DNA of 64,000 bases, taken from positions 310,001 to 374,000 of the forward strand of contig NZ_JAGHMF010000034.1 of the NCBI RefSeq assembly GCF_017741815.1, written 5' to 3'. The notes under the pieces were generated by a model, which saw only the letters and a program-made list of their open reading frames with translations, searched no databases and had not been told where the DNA came from. This DNA is from Rhizobium sp. 16-488-2b (GTDB taxonomy: Bacteria > Pseudomonadota > Alphaproteobacteria > Rhizobiales > Rhizobiaceae). The position numbers and the translations under genes are program-made. Positions 36,190-44,830 of this stretch are shown piece after piece (within the stretch, counting starts at the first letter, position 1; every line of letters starts with the position of its first letter).

Positions 36190-37137
36190 CTGTCTCCGAA
36201 CTACATAGCCAAGCGGCTGGTGATGATTGTCTACACGCTTCTCGTCGTGTCGCTCATCGTCTTCGCCATCACCCAGATCCTGCCCGCCGACGCCGCCGTC
36301 ATGATGCTGGGCGAAAACGCCACCAAGGATGCGCTTGATGCGCTGCGCCAGAGCATGGGTCTGGACCAGCCGATCTGGCAACAATATGCGACGTGGCTCG
36401 GCCATGTGCTGCAAGGTGATCTCGGCACCTCGCTGCGCACCGGCCAGCCGGTCGGCCCGGTCATGTTCGAGGCTCTCGGACGCTCTCTGCTGCTCGCCTT
36501 CCTATCTATCGGCATGATGCTGATCCTTGCCATTCCGCTCGGCATCATCGCAGCCATACGGCGCGGCAAGGTCGCCGACATGGTCGTGAGCCTGATCTCC
36601 TATGCCGGCGTTGCACTGCCTGAATTCGTCACCGCAACGCTTGCAGTCCTCATCTTCGCCGACTGGATGAAATGGCTTCCACCGACAGGTTACGTGCCGC
36701 TGACGGATGATTTTGTCGATGGCATTTCGCATCTCGTCCTGCCGGTCTGCGTCATTTCGATCATCCTGATTGCCCACGTTTCGCGCATGGTGCGCTCCGA
36801 ACTCGTCGATGTGCTGCATACGGATTATATCCGCGCGGCAAGGCTGAAAGGCATGACGCGTGGACATGTGCTTCGTCGCCACGCGCTGCGCAATGCGCTT
36901 CTGCCGACGATCACCATCGTCGCGCTCGATGTGGGTTATCTTCTCGGCGGTGTCATCGTTGTCGAAGAAATCTTCGCCATTCCCGGCATCGGCCGTCAGC
37001 TGATCGTCGCTATACAGGCGCGCGATCTGCCCGCCATCCAGGCAGGCGTGCTGATCATGGCCGCCACTTATTCGATCGTCAATTTTATCGCCGACATCCT
37101 CTATGCCTGGCTCGACAAGAGGATCCAGTATGACTGA
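36190..37137 (+). CDS. peptide ABC transporter permease (DppB type), probable CTG start
   Basis: A 315-residue DppB-like permease with six helices and the EAA motif in DYIRAARLKGMTRGHVLRRHALRNALLPTITIVALDVG. The first ATG/GTG codons (36220, 36223) have no ribosome site and would remove the conserved N-terminal 'yiakRLvmiv'. Ten codons upstream a CTG at 36190 lies 7 bases after AAGGA (36178-36182) and opens LSPNYIAKRLVMIVY. The simplest reading is CTG initiation. The stop overlaps the next permease. Confidence 0.85.
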   Translation: MSPNYIAKRLVMIVYTLLVVSLIVFAITQILPADAAVMMLGENATKDALDALRQSMGLDQPIWQQYATWLGHVLQGDLGTSLRTGQPVGPVMFEALGRSLLLAFLSIGMMLILAIPLGIIAAIRRGKVADMVVSLISYAGVALPEFVTATLAVLIFADWMKWLPPTGYVPLTDDFVDGISHLVLPVCVISIILIAHVSRMVRSELVDVLHTDYIRAARLKGMTRGHVLRRHALRNALLPTITIVALDVGYLLGGVIVVEEIFAIPGIGRQLIVAIQARDLPAIQAGVLIMAATYSIVNFIADILYAWLDKRIQYD

Positions 37138-37954
37138 GTTCATGAAACGTCTTCTGAAGACGCCGCAGGGCGCCATCGGCACCTTCCTCGTGGTTTTGGT
37201 CCTCGCCATCGTCATTTTCGGCCCGATGGTCGCGCCTTACGACCCGGAAAAGCTGTCGCCGCTTGCCCGTTACAAGGGACCGAGCGCCGCCTACTGGCTC
37301 GGTACCGACCAGTATGGTCGTGACATCTTCAGCCGCCTGTTGATCGGCGCGCGCGCCACAGTCGTCATGGCGGTTCTCGCCACCATCGTGGGCACCCTGA
37401 TCGGTGCACTGATCGGCACCGCCTCGGCCTTCCTCGGCGGCCGCGCCGACGAGTTCATCATGCGTACCATCGATGCCGTCATGTCGATCCCGAGCCTGCT
37501 TTTCGCGCTTCTCGTGGTCAATCTTCTCGGCTCCAGCACGGTCAATGCGCTTGTCGCAGTTGCCATCGCCTTTGCGCCGGGCATGGCCCGTATCACCCGA
37601 AGCGTGGCGCTGTCGGTGCGCAAGCAGGACTATGTGAATGCGGCAATCGCCCGCGGCGAAAGCTCCGCTTACATCATCCGCCGCGAAATGCTGCCGAATG
37701 TGATTGCGCCTATTATCGTCGAGATGACCATCCGCGTCTCCTTCGCCGTGATGCTGTTTGCGACGCTCTCGTTCCTCGGCCTCGGCGCACAGCCGCCGGC
37801 TGCCGAGTGGGGCCTGATGGTTTCGGAAGCCCGTCGCTACATGCATCTTTCCGCCGGCATCCTGATCTGGCCGAGCACGGCGATCGCCATCGTCGCCGTC
37901 GGCTTCAACCTCCTGGGCGACGGTCTCCGCGATGCCCTCAATCCGCGGACTTGA
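37130..37954 (+). CDS. peptide ABC transporter permease (DppC type)
   Basis: A 274-residue DppC-like permease with an N-terminal cytoplasmic helix, the family motif LGTDQYGRDIFSRLLIGAR, and the EAA loop (DYVNAAIARGESSAYIIRREMLPN). The ATG at 37130 overlaps the preceding permease stop by 8 bases. The ATPase gene follows after a 10-base gap. Confidence 0.9.
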   Translation: MTEFMKRLLKTPQGAIGTFLVVLVLAIVIFGPMVAPYDPEKLSPLARYKGPSAAYWLGTDQYGRDIFSRLLIGARATVVMAVLATIVGTLIGALIGTASAFLGGRADEFIMRTIDAVMSIPSLLFALLVVNLLGSSTVNALVAVAIAFAPGMARITRSVALSVRKQDYVNAAIARGESSAYIIRREMLPNVIAPIIVEMTIRVSFAVMLFATLSFLGLGAQPPAAEWGLMVSEARRYMHLSAGILIWPSTAIAIVAVGFNLLGDGLRDALNPRT

Positions 37955-37964
37955 GGTGACCCCC

Positions 37965-39596
37965 ATGACCATTACGGAAAACAAGCCGGTTCTCGCGATC
38001 GAGAACTACTCGCTGGACTACGAGACCTCCAACGGCCCGTATCACGCGCTGAAGAATATCGACCTCTCCATCAGTCGCGGCGAGATCCTCGGCCTTGTCG
38101 GCGAGAGCGGCTCGGGAAAGACCTCGCTTGCCTGGTCGATCATGCGCTACCTGCCGAAGAATGCCCGCGAACCGGGCGGACGCATCCTGCTTGGCGGTGA
38201 CAATCTGCTCGATAATTCCGAGCGGCAGATGGAGGCCATTCGGGGCCGCCGCATCAGCATGGTGTTCCAAGACCCGAGCACGTCGCTCAACCCGACGCTG
38301 TCGCTTGGCACGCAGCTGGCCGAAGTTCTCGTCCGCCACCGCGGCCTGACGCGGCAGCAGGCGTGGAAGGAGGGCGAGGAGCGGCTGGCTCATGTGGGCC
38401 TTAAGACGCCGGCGCAGATGATGCACCGCATGCCGCATGAAGTTTCAGGCGGCGAAAAGCAGCGCGTCGTTATCGCGTCCGCCTTCGCCTGCAACCCGGA
38501 ATGCATCATCTTCGATGAGCCGACCACGGCGCTCGACGTGATTACCTCGCGGCAGATCCTCGACCTGTTCGTCGAACTGCAGGCAGAGACGGGTGTCGCC
38601 TCGCTCTATATCTCGCATGACCTTGCCCTGGTTGCCCGCACGGCAAGCCGTGTGGCCGTGATCAAGCGTGGCGATATCGTCGAACAGGGCAATGTCCGCG
38701 ACATCTTCACCAACCCGCAGCAGGATTATACCCGCGAGCTGATCAACGCGGTTCCCGATCCGGCTCATCGTCTGGTGAAGGACGAGGTGGCCGCCGGCGA
38801 CAAGCTATTGGTCAAGGTTGAGAGTGTCAGCGTGCATTTTGGCCGCAAGCCATTCCTGGCGGCACTGACCGGCAAGAAGACCGAACGCGTCACCGGCAAC
38901 AACGCGATCAGCCTCAGCGTCAGTCCGGGCGAGATCCTCGGCATCGTTGGCGAAAGCGGCTCGGGCAAATCGACACTGGCCAAGGCGATGACCGGCCTCA
39001 ACCGGTTCGAGGGCAAGATCTGGTTCGACGGTCGTGAGATCAGAAGCCTCGGCGATATGGACAATGCCTATCGCAAGGATGTGCAGATCATTTTCCAGCA
39101 TCCTGATGCCTCGCTCAATCCACGCCAGAAGATTTCCGAAATCCTCTCGCGCCCGTTGAAGCTGTTCGGCGACGGCAAGGATATGGAGAAGCAGATCGGC
39201 GACATGCTGGAACAGGTGCGCCTGCCGCGCACCCATGCCAACCGTTATCCGCACCAGCTTTCCGGCGGCGAAAAACAGCGTGTGGCGATCGCCCGGGCCT
39301 TTGCCTCGAAGCCGAGGCTGGTCATCTGCGACGAGATTACATCGGCGCTCGACGTGTCCGTCCAGGCCTCCGTCGTGGAGCTTCTACTCGAACTGCAGAA
39401 GGCAAGCGGCACGGCCTACCTGTTCATTACCCATGATCTCAACCTGATCCGCCAGATCGCCCACCGGATCGCCGTCATGTATCGCGGCGACTTGATCGAG
39501 GTGGTGAAGGCCGACGAGATCGATAGTCCAGACCGGGCGGACTACACGCGCCGCCTGATCGAGGCGGTGCCGCGCGCCGCCGCACAATACCAGTGA
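37965..39596 (+). CDS. duplicated ABC ATPase (fused DppD-DppF type)
   Basis: A 543-residue protein with two complete ABC domains. Domain 1: GESGSGKTS near residue 45, EVSGGEKQRVVIASA, CIIFDEPTTALD. Domain 2: GESGSGKST near 330, QLSGGEKQRVAIARA, LVICDEITSALD (second domain has DEIT in place of DEPT). One polypeptide therefore supplies both nucleotide-binding sites. The ATG at 37965 follows GAGGTG; an upstream frame from 37932 is discarded. The domain-1 C-terminus keeps the oligopeptide-type motif. Confidence 0.9.
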   Translation: MTITENKPVLAIENYSLDYETSNGPYHALKNIDLSISRGEILGLVGESGSGKTSLAWSIMRYLPKNAREPGGRILLGGDNLLDNSERQMEAIRGRRISMVFQDPSTSLNPTLSLGTQLAEVLVRHRGLTRQQAWKEGEERLAHVGLKTPAQMMHRMPHEVSGGEKQRVVIASAFACNPECIIFDEPTTALDVITSRQILDLFVELQAETGVASLYISHDLALVARTASRVAVIKRGDIVEQGNVRDIFTNPQQDYTRELINAVPDPAHRLVKDEVAAGDKLLVKVESVSVHFGRKPFLAALTGKKTERVTGNNAISLSVSPGEILGIVGESGSGKSTLAKAMTGLNRFEGKIWFDGREIRSLGDMDNAYRKDVQIIFQHPDASLNPRQKISEILSRPLKLFGDGKDMEKQIGDMLEQVRLPRTHANRYPHQLSGGEKQRVAIARAFASKPRLVICDEITSALDVSVQASVVELLLELQKASGTAYLFITHDLNLIRQIAHRIAVMYRGDLIEVVKADEIDSPDRADYTRRLIEAVPRAAAQYQ

Positions 39597-39618
39597 TACC
39601 GCATCAAGGAGCATGACA

Positions 39619-40839
39619 ATGGACCCGAAGTCCCTGTTGGACCGGATCGACGAAAAGGCCTGCCTCGATTTCCTGTCGAAGATGGTCCAGCACAAGAGCC
39701 ATTCGGAAACCGAAGGCGAGAAGGATCTCGCCCGCTGGATGGCCAAGGAGCTTGAGAAGATCGGCGTCGAAGCCGAACTCCAGCCGTTCGACGAAGGCCG
39801 TCGCTTCAACACGATCGGCCGACTGAAGGGCACCGGCGGGGGCAAGAGCCTGCTGTTCAACGGCCATCTCGATACCAACCCGGTGACCGAAGGCTGGACA
39901 GTCGATCCCTATGCCGGCCTCGTCGACGACAAGTTCATTTACGGCATCGGCGTCTCCAACATGAAGGCCGGTGACGCCGCCTATTTCTGCGCCGTGAAGA
40001 CCCTGCTCGATGCCGGCGTCAAGCTGAAGGGCGACGTGACGCTCACCTTCGTGGTCGGTGAATTGCAAGGCGGCGTCGGCACGCTGGCGGCGATCCACAG
40101 CGGCGTGAAGGCCGACTACTTCATCAACAGCGAGCCGAGCGACCTTGTTGCCGTCACCATGCATGCGGCAGCACTCAGCTATGTCATTGAACTGACCGGC
40201 GACACGCGCCATCTGTCGAAGCGCGAAGAATCCGTCGATGCGATCGCAGCCGCCTGCGATATCATCCCGCGCATCAATGCCATGACCTTCAGTGGCGCTA
40301 AGAGCGACGTGCACCGTTCGATCAATCGCGGCCATGTCGGCGTTGTCCATGGCGCGCTTGGCCGTGATCTGGAAGAATGGCGTCCGCCACAGGTGGCCGA
40401 TTTCGTCCGCCTCAAGGGCTCGTGCCGCTACGCGCCCGGCCAGACGCAGGAAGGCGTTCTTGCCGATCTCGACCGCGAACTGCGCGCTCTGGAAGGCCGC
40501 TTCCCGGGTCTGAAGGCCAAGCTGGTGCCTGAGATGATCGAAGGCCGCCCGCTGATGCCGCCCTTCGAGGTCTCGCCGGATAGCCGTATCGTCAAGTCGA
40601 TCAATGCTGCCTATGAAGCCGTGCGCGGCGAAAAGCAGCCGACCGGCGCCATCACACCGACCCGCTTCTACGGCACCGATGCCGGTCATCTCTATCATGA
40701 GCTCGGCATGGAAGGCATCGTCTGCGGTCCGGGCGGCCGTTACAACACCATGCCCGACGAGCGCGTCGACATCGTCGACTTCCTCGACATGATCCGCGTC
40801 TACATGCTGACCATCCTCGACATCTGCGAGGTGGCATAA
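39619..40839 (+). CDS. M20-family protein with altered metal ligands
   Basis: A 406-residue ArgE/DapE/CPG2-like protein. The ATG at 39619 sits 7 bases after AAGGAG; the ATG at 39613 is too close. It keeps NGHLDTNPV (His, catalytic Asp), but the bridging-Asp position reads GIGVSNMKAG (Asn for Asp) and the usual EExGG reads GELQGG. The rest of the fold and a late HxxxELG-type region (GHLYHELGMEGIVCGPG) are present. It may be a divergent hydrolase or have a changed metal requirement. The following M24 gene begins one base after its stop. Confidence 0.78.
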   Translation: MDPKSLLDRIDEKACLDFLSKMVQHKSHSETEGEKDLARWMAKELEKIGVEAELQPFDEGRRFNTIGRLKGTGGGKSLLFNGHLDTNPVTEGWTVDPYAGLVDDKFIYGIGVSNMKAGDAAYFCAVKTLLDAGVKLKGDVTLTFVVGELQGGVGTLAAIHSGVKADYFINSEPSDLVAVTMHAAALSYVIELTGDTRHLSKREESVDAIAAACDIIPRINAMTFSGAKSDVHRSINRGHVGVVHGALGRDLEEWRPPQVADFVRLKGSCRYAPGQTQEGVLADLDRELRALEGRFPGLKAKLVPEMIEGRPLMPPFEVSPDSRIVKSINAAYEAVRGEKQPTGAITPTRFYGTDAGHLYHELGMEGIVCGPGGRYNTMPDERVDIVDFLDMIRVYMLTILDICEVA

Positions 40840-40840
40840 G

Positions 40841-41953
40841 ATGTTCTCCCGGGCGGAATATGATCGTCGCATCACTCTCGCCCGGGAGGCCATGGCGGCT
40901 TCCGGCGCGGATTTACTTCTCGCCGACAGCGGCGAGCTGCTGGCATGGCTGACGGGTTATACCGTCTCCGAAACCATGTATCGCGCGGCCTTTTTGCCGC
41001 GCGAGGGTGAAGCCTGGTTTGCCCTGCGCGCGCTCGACGAAGCGCCGTGCCGGGAAAAGTGCTGGATCACCGATGTCGTCGGTTTTGCCGATACAGAGGA
41101 AGCACAGGCGGCAGTCGCCGCAAGCATTCGCGACCATGGCTTCGGCGCGGCGCGGATCGGGCTCGACACCAATTCCTACAGCATGAGTGCCGCCACCTTC
41201 ATGCGGCTGCAGGCGCTTCTGCCGGAAGCGACTTTCGTGCCGATGCCGGGACTGAGCGACAGCCTGCGCTGGGTGAAATCGCAAGAAGAGATCGCCGTGC
41301 TTGCCCAAGCATCCGCGATTGCCGACAAGGCGATGGCCGAGATCGCAAGACAGGCCAGGCCCGGCATGACCACGCGTGATGCGGCGGCCATCGCATCCGG
41401 CGTATTCCTGCGCGAAGGAGCAGATACCGGCGAGGTCGGCCCGGTGGTCAAGGCTTCCGGCAGCCATGAATTCCTGCATGGCGTGTTCAAGACCGAGGCG
41501 ATCGAAGAGGGCGACGTGCTGCATGTCGAGCTCATTCCCCGCGTCGGAAACTATGGCGCGCGGATGATGCGGCCGATCGTGGTCGGCAAGCCGTCAGCAG
41601 AACTCACGACCGCTGCCGAAAAGCTAATCGAATTGCAGGACCGCCAGATCGCCGCAATGAAACCGGGCGCTATCGCCAGCGACGTCGATGCGATCATGCG
41701 TCAGGGCGCGCTCGCTGCAGGCCTGCGTCCCGTCTATGACAATGTCACGGCCTACACGCTCGGGCTTTACACCCGCACGCCGCGCACCAGCGATTTTTCC
41801 GGTGTCTTCCTGCCGACCTCGGACTGGCCGCTGGAAGAGGGCATGGTCTTCCATCTTTACGCCACGGCACAAGGGCTCGGCTTCAGCGAGACTGTTGTCG
41901 TCAGGAGGGGTGGTGGAATTCGGCTAACAAACAGCCCGCGCCGTATCCTTTAA
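40841..41953 (+). CDS. M24-family (creatinase/aminopeptidase-P fold) hydrolase
   Basis: A 370-residue pita-bread-fold protein. The N-terminal creatinase-like domain spans 1-130 and the catalytic domain follows. The segment that normally holds two metal Asp residues reads HVELIPRVGNYGARMMRPIVVG, without them, while GSHEFLHG, EEGMVFHLYATA and FSETVVVRRGG remain. This is the pattern of non-metal members such as creatinase, rather than of Xaa-Pro aminopeptidases. Last gene of the GntR-linked operon. Substrate not known; a C-N hydrolysis on the imported compound is likely. Confidence 0.78.
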   Translation: MFSRAEYDRRITLAREAMAASGADLLLADSGELLAWLTGYTVSETMYRAAFLPREGEAWFALRALDEAPCREKCWITDVVGFADTEEAQAAVAASIRDHGFGAARIGLDTNSYSMSAATFMRLQALLPEATFVPMPGLSDSLRWVKSQEEIAVLAQASAIADKAMAEIARQARPGMTTRDAAAIASGVFLREGADTGEVGPVVKASGSHEFLHGVFKTEAIEEGDVLHVELIPRVGNYGARMMRPIVVGKPSAELTTAAEKLIELQDRQIAAMKPGAIASDVDAIMRQGALAAGLRPVYDNVTAYTLGLYTRTPRTSDFSGVFLPTSDWPLEEGMVFHLYATAQGLGFSETVVVRRGGGIRLTNSPRRIL

Positions 41954-41992
41954 AGGAAACGCTTAGGTGCGGCGCCGGCTAACAAAGGCGAG

Positions 41993-42247
41993 TTATGCCG
42001 CGACCGTCGGGAACAATGCGGTCGCGGTAATCCCGAGCGCCTTGGCGATCCGCGTCACGAGGCGCTTATCTCCTTCATGGCCGGCTTCGACCTTGGCAAT
42101 TTCCATCTCGGTCAGCCCACAAGTCACGGCCACCTGCTCAATGCTGTAGCCGGCCACGTGTCTTGCCGAGCGCACAGCCTCACCAAGGTCGATCGTCAAT
42201 GGCGTTGGAACGTTTGAATCCTCGATATTGCCGTAGGATCGTGACAT
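41993..42247 (-). CDS. small XRE-type helix-turn-helix protein
   Basis: An 84-residue protein from ATG 42247, with GGAGAA upstream. It is a single Cro/C1-type HTH domain (LGEAVRSARHVAGYSIEQVAVTCGLTEMEIAKVEAGHEGDKRLVTRIAKALGI). It faces the M24 gene, 39 bases from its stop. Regulatory target unknown. It could be a stress or mobile-element regulator, being the last recognisable gene but one before the transposition operon. Confidence 0.75.
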   Translation of the reverse strand: MSRSYGNIEDSNVPTPLTIDLGEAVRSARHVAGYSIEQVAVTCGLTEMEIAKVEAGHEGDKRLVTRIAKALGITATALFPTVAA

Positions 42248-42364
42248 GTGCGCTTCTCCAAATGTGTCCACTTTCCGACACAATTTAGGTGGTGCGCTAA
42301 CAATTGCAATGCCACTGAATTCACTATTCGTTGTACGGAATGGTTCACTCGGCAGCCGAGCCGC

Positions 42365-42730
42365 TCAGCCTAAGGTCTTCTGAGAATTGCCAGCGCGGGC
42401 GCCTTCGGTGCGCTGAAGCACGAAGACCGCCTCGCCAAAAATCTCGCGCCGCCTCTGATGGCGAAGCTTGTAGGCGCGTTCCTGATCGGCTGTCTGGATA
42501 TCGGTCGGCGCGGCCGAGGCTTCGTTTTCGACCATATCGATCAGCAGATTGCGCATGACGGCGTTTGTTTCCCGGATCTCCTGCATCTCGGCCAAGACGG
42601 GAGAGGCGCGCAGCTTGCGGGCGATAGCCTCATCGATCTTCTTCTCAACGAGGCGCGTTCTGGCCGCGAAATATCGCGCGATGGAAAACGCACACAAAGC
42701 GGCGCAGAGCACGATGATGATTGACGTCAT
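42365..42730 (-). CDS. small single-helix membrane protein, hypothetical
   Basis: A 121-residue protein with one N-terminal transmembrane helix (IIIVLCAALCAFSIARYFAA) followed by a charged, probably coiled-coil segment (VEKKIDEAIARKLRASPVLAEMQEIRE) and a basic C-terminus. No recognised domain. GGAGGCTTCC precedes the ATG. It reads in the same direction as the XRE gene, 117 bases away. Confidence 0.55.
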   Translation of the reverse strand: MTSIIIVLCAALCAFSIARYFAARTRLVEKKIDEAIARKLRASPVLAEMQEIRETNAVMRNLLIDMVENEASAAPTDIQTADQERAYKLRHQRRREIFGEAVFVLQRTEGARAGNSQKTLG

Positions 42731-43027
42731 TGGAAGCCTCCTTGTCCCATGTAGATCGTGGCTCGGAGCGCCAATTTCAATGTTTCGATAAGCGTCGGTC
42801 GGCTCGCCAAGTCACGATTTTGACTCGGCCAGTGATCCGGCACGCTGACAATGTCCGCGATTGCCATCTAAGTCATTGATTTTACGTCGTCGTATCCTGC
42901 GAAATGTACCTAAAACCTGAGTTTCGCACCTGTAACGATAGCCCGGTTTCTTAAAGCTATCCGTTAACAAGACAAACAAAAACCCGCCGGTGAGGGCGGG
43001 TTTTGATAAGGCTGGCTCTCTTGGATC
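42731..43027. other. gene-free stretch beside the transposition operon
   Basis: 297 bases without a gene between the small membrane-protein gene and tniQ. It holds the operon's terminator (42978-43004). It also has two loosely similar 14-15-base elements, GTCACGATTTTGAC at 42811 and GTCATTGATTTTAC at 42872, and two ACCTnnAAC blocks 20 bases apart (42908 and 42928). These could be transposase-binding repeats at an element end, but I could not find their inverted counterparts. Confidence 0.3.
42978..43004 (-). terminator. rho-independent terminator after tniQ
   Basis: AAACCCGCC/GGCGGGTTT arms (42978-42988 and 42995-43004) around a 6-base loop, 24 bases beyond the tniQ stop. Read on the minus strand the stem is followed by TTTTTGTTTG, so it terminates the tns operon. 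The 3' T-run on the plus strand is shorter (TTTT). Confidence 0.8.
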
Positions 43028-44830
43028 TTATTGATCGACGTCGTGTCGATAGTAAATTCTTGATTGGCAACTTTTGGCGTCTATGGCCGGAACGATGTTG
43101 CGGTTGTTGAGCTTACGGAACATTTCGGTCGGCTTTTTCCCTTTAAGTTTTGCAAGTGCTGTGAGTGAAATATGGCGGCGATGAAAGTCCGTCAGCAGCT
43201 CCTTCGTCGTAAGCAAGTGTGTCTGCTTCCGATGCTGAACGGGCTGAGACTTCAGAAACCCTTTCCTCATCAGCGCCATCGCGTCCGCTTCGCAGATGTC
43301 GATCTCTTCGGCCACGTCGTAGCAAGATACCCAACCTTGATCTGGCCCGTCAGCTTTGGCACGAAGCTCCTTCGTCGAGACGTGAATCCCTTCGAAGAAC
43401 TGATCAGGTACGAAGAACACCTGTTCGAGTTTGCCGTCGGCGAGCATTTCGATAACATCGTCGACAAAGCACAAGCCTGGACCCGCAGCTTCGTGAATCC
43501 GGCGCATGTCCGGCGTCTTGACCTCACCTGCAGCGCGAGTGAGTTTCGCAAGCAGGTTCTCCGCCTCGGTGATCGAGTAGAGGCGATTGATACCTGCGGG
43601 GTCCGGACGAGGCTTCAATGCATTCGGACCTTGCTTTGCGAAGATCGCGGTGTTCCGCAGCCGCTCCAACCTCATACGCTTCACTAGATCCATACGTGGC
43701 AGCAACTCCTGGCGTGGGAATGCGCGCTCGGCCAGTTCTGCATCAAAAACGATCCTGCTGTGAGCTTCGCGGCGAAAGCCATTCTGCGGAGCAATGAAGC
43801 CTTCTCGGGTAAGGTTACCTTCGGCCACGAGTGGGCTGATGCCGTATTCGCGTGCGAAAGAAATCACGCTGTGCCACCGCCGCTTTCTCGGTGATCCCAA
43901 GAACGAATCCGTTGGACCGATAGGCAGGGCGTCTGTGGCGACGTCCCGAAGTAGATCGCGCAGACCTTTGTGGTCGTCGTCCTGATGGTTGTCCAGATAG
44001 CGGTAGAGGTTCCCAAATAGATGCTGGGCGCCTTTGGGACGCGACGAATGCCAGAACGCACTTGTCAGATTTTCGAGGTGCCACCGAAGACTGCCTGCGG
44101 TGTCCCCGATCAGATTAAATCCGCGTTCACGGACGACCGCCAATTCTTCAACGGAGGTGGGAACATGGGCATTGGGACCGCTCGCATCGAGGACCCCTAA
44201 CCGTTCGCAAAGCTGCTTGACCACATAGTAGGGAAGGGCATCGAGATCGGGAACGGGGTCGGCCTCGTGATCGAGGCGAGCGGCGAAGTAGCGGTCCGAC
44301 TTGGAAAGCTCAAGGGGCTCAACGCGACTGGCTTTGAACTCCACCATCGAAATTCGCTCGGAAACAGCCGCCACGAACTCACGGCGTAGTTGATCCGGAC
44401 CGCTCGCGCGGTCCAAGACGACCCCGTGCTTGTGGCAACCCGCAACGTCCGTGATCGTCCAAGAGAACCGTTCGAACGGACGAACGACTGGACGGCCGGG
44501 GCGGCTATCCAAATCTTCCATCACGCAGAGCGAGCAGAAGCGGGGTGCAGAACGTGATACTGTGCGGCCGCTGACGACCGAACCCCCAACGTTGATGCTG
44601 AACTTGTCATGCCGGTGGATCGACGCTTTTGCGAATGTGTCCGCCGACATGCCCGTATAGGCGCTGAGAGTTTCGTACACGGGATCGCTCGGCCGGTCGA
44701 AGCCCATATACGAGATCCCAAGATGCCGAACCATGGCTCGGGCATTGCCCGAGCCATTGATCGCAGCAAGACGAGCGATGATGCTGAAGATCGTTTCGGA
44801 GGATGCGACCTCCACAGGCTTCAACATCAT
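43028..44830 (-). CDS. tniQ: TniQ/TnsD-family target-selection protein
   Basis: A 600-residue TniQ protein, the component that directs Tn7-like and Tn5053-like elements to their target site. The N-terminal TniQ domain contains the zinc-finger pattern C99-x2-C102...C132-x2-H135 (RFCSLC, AGCHKHG). A long C-terminal part (about 330-600), rich in helix-turn-helix-like segments (GWVSCYDVAEEIDICEADAMALMRKGFL), is expected to read target DNA. At 600 residues it is TnsD-sized rather than minimal TniQ, which argues for sequence-specific targeting. Its ATG overlaps the stop of the ATPase gene (ATGA). Confidence 0.85.
   Translation of the reverse strand: MMLKPVEVASSETIFSIIARLAAINGSGNARAMVRHLGISYMGFDRPSDPVYETLSAYTGMSADTFAKASIHRHDKFSINVGGSVVSGRTVSRSAPRFCSLCVMEDLDSRPGRPVVRPFERFSWTITDVAGCHKHGVVLDRASGPDQLRREFVAAVSERISMVEFKASRVEPLELSKSDRYFAARLDHEADPVPDLDALPYYVVKQLCERLGVLDASGPNAHVPTSVEELAVVRERGFNLIGDTAGSLRWHLENLTSAFWHSSRPKGAQHLFGNLYRYLDNHQDDDHKGLRDLLRDVATDALPIGPTDSFLGSPRKRRWHSVISFAREYGISPLVAEGNLTREGFIAPQNGFRREAHSRIVFDAELAERAFPRQELLPRMDLVKRMRLERLRNTAIFAKQGPNALKPRPDPAGINRLYSITEAENLLAKLTRAAGEVKTPDMRRIHEAAGPGLCFVDDVIEMLADGKLEQVFFVPDQFFEGIHVSTKELRAKADGPDQGWVSCYDVAEEIDICEADAMALMRKGFLKSQPVQHRKQTHLLTTKELLTDFHRRHISLTALAKLKGKKPTEMFRKLNNRNIVPAIDAKSCQSRIYYRHDVDQ

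Noticed and set aside
34243..36414. 723-codon frame antisense to the peptide binding-protein gene
   Set aside because: Shadow of the SBP family 5 gene; no motif, unlikely composition.
42811..42945. Transposon end with terminal inverted repeat near tniQ
   Set aside because: Two weakly similar elements exist (42811, 42872), but the best inverted match on the far side (TCAATGAC at 51577) is only 8 bases, which is expected by chance.
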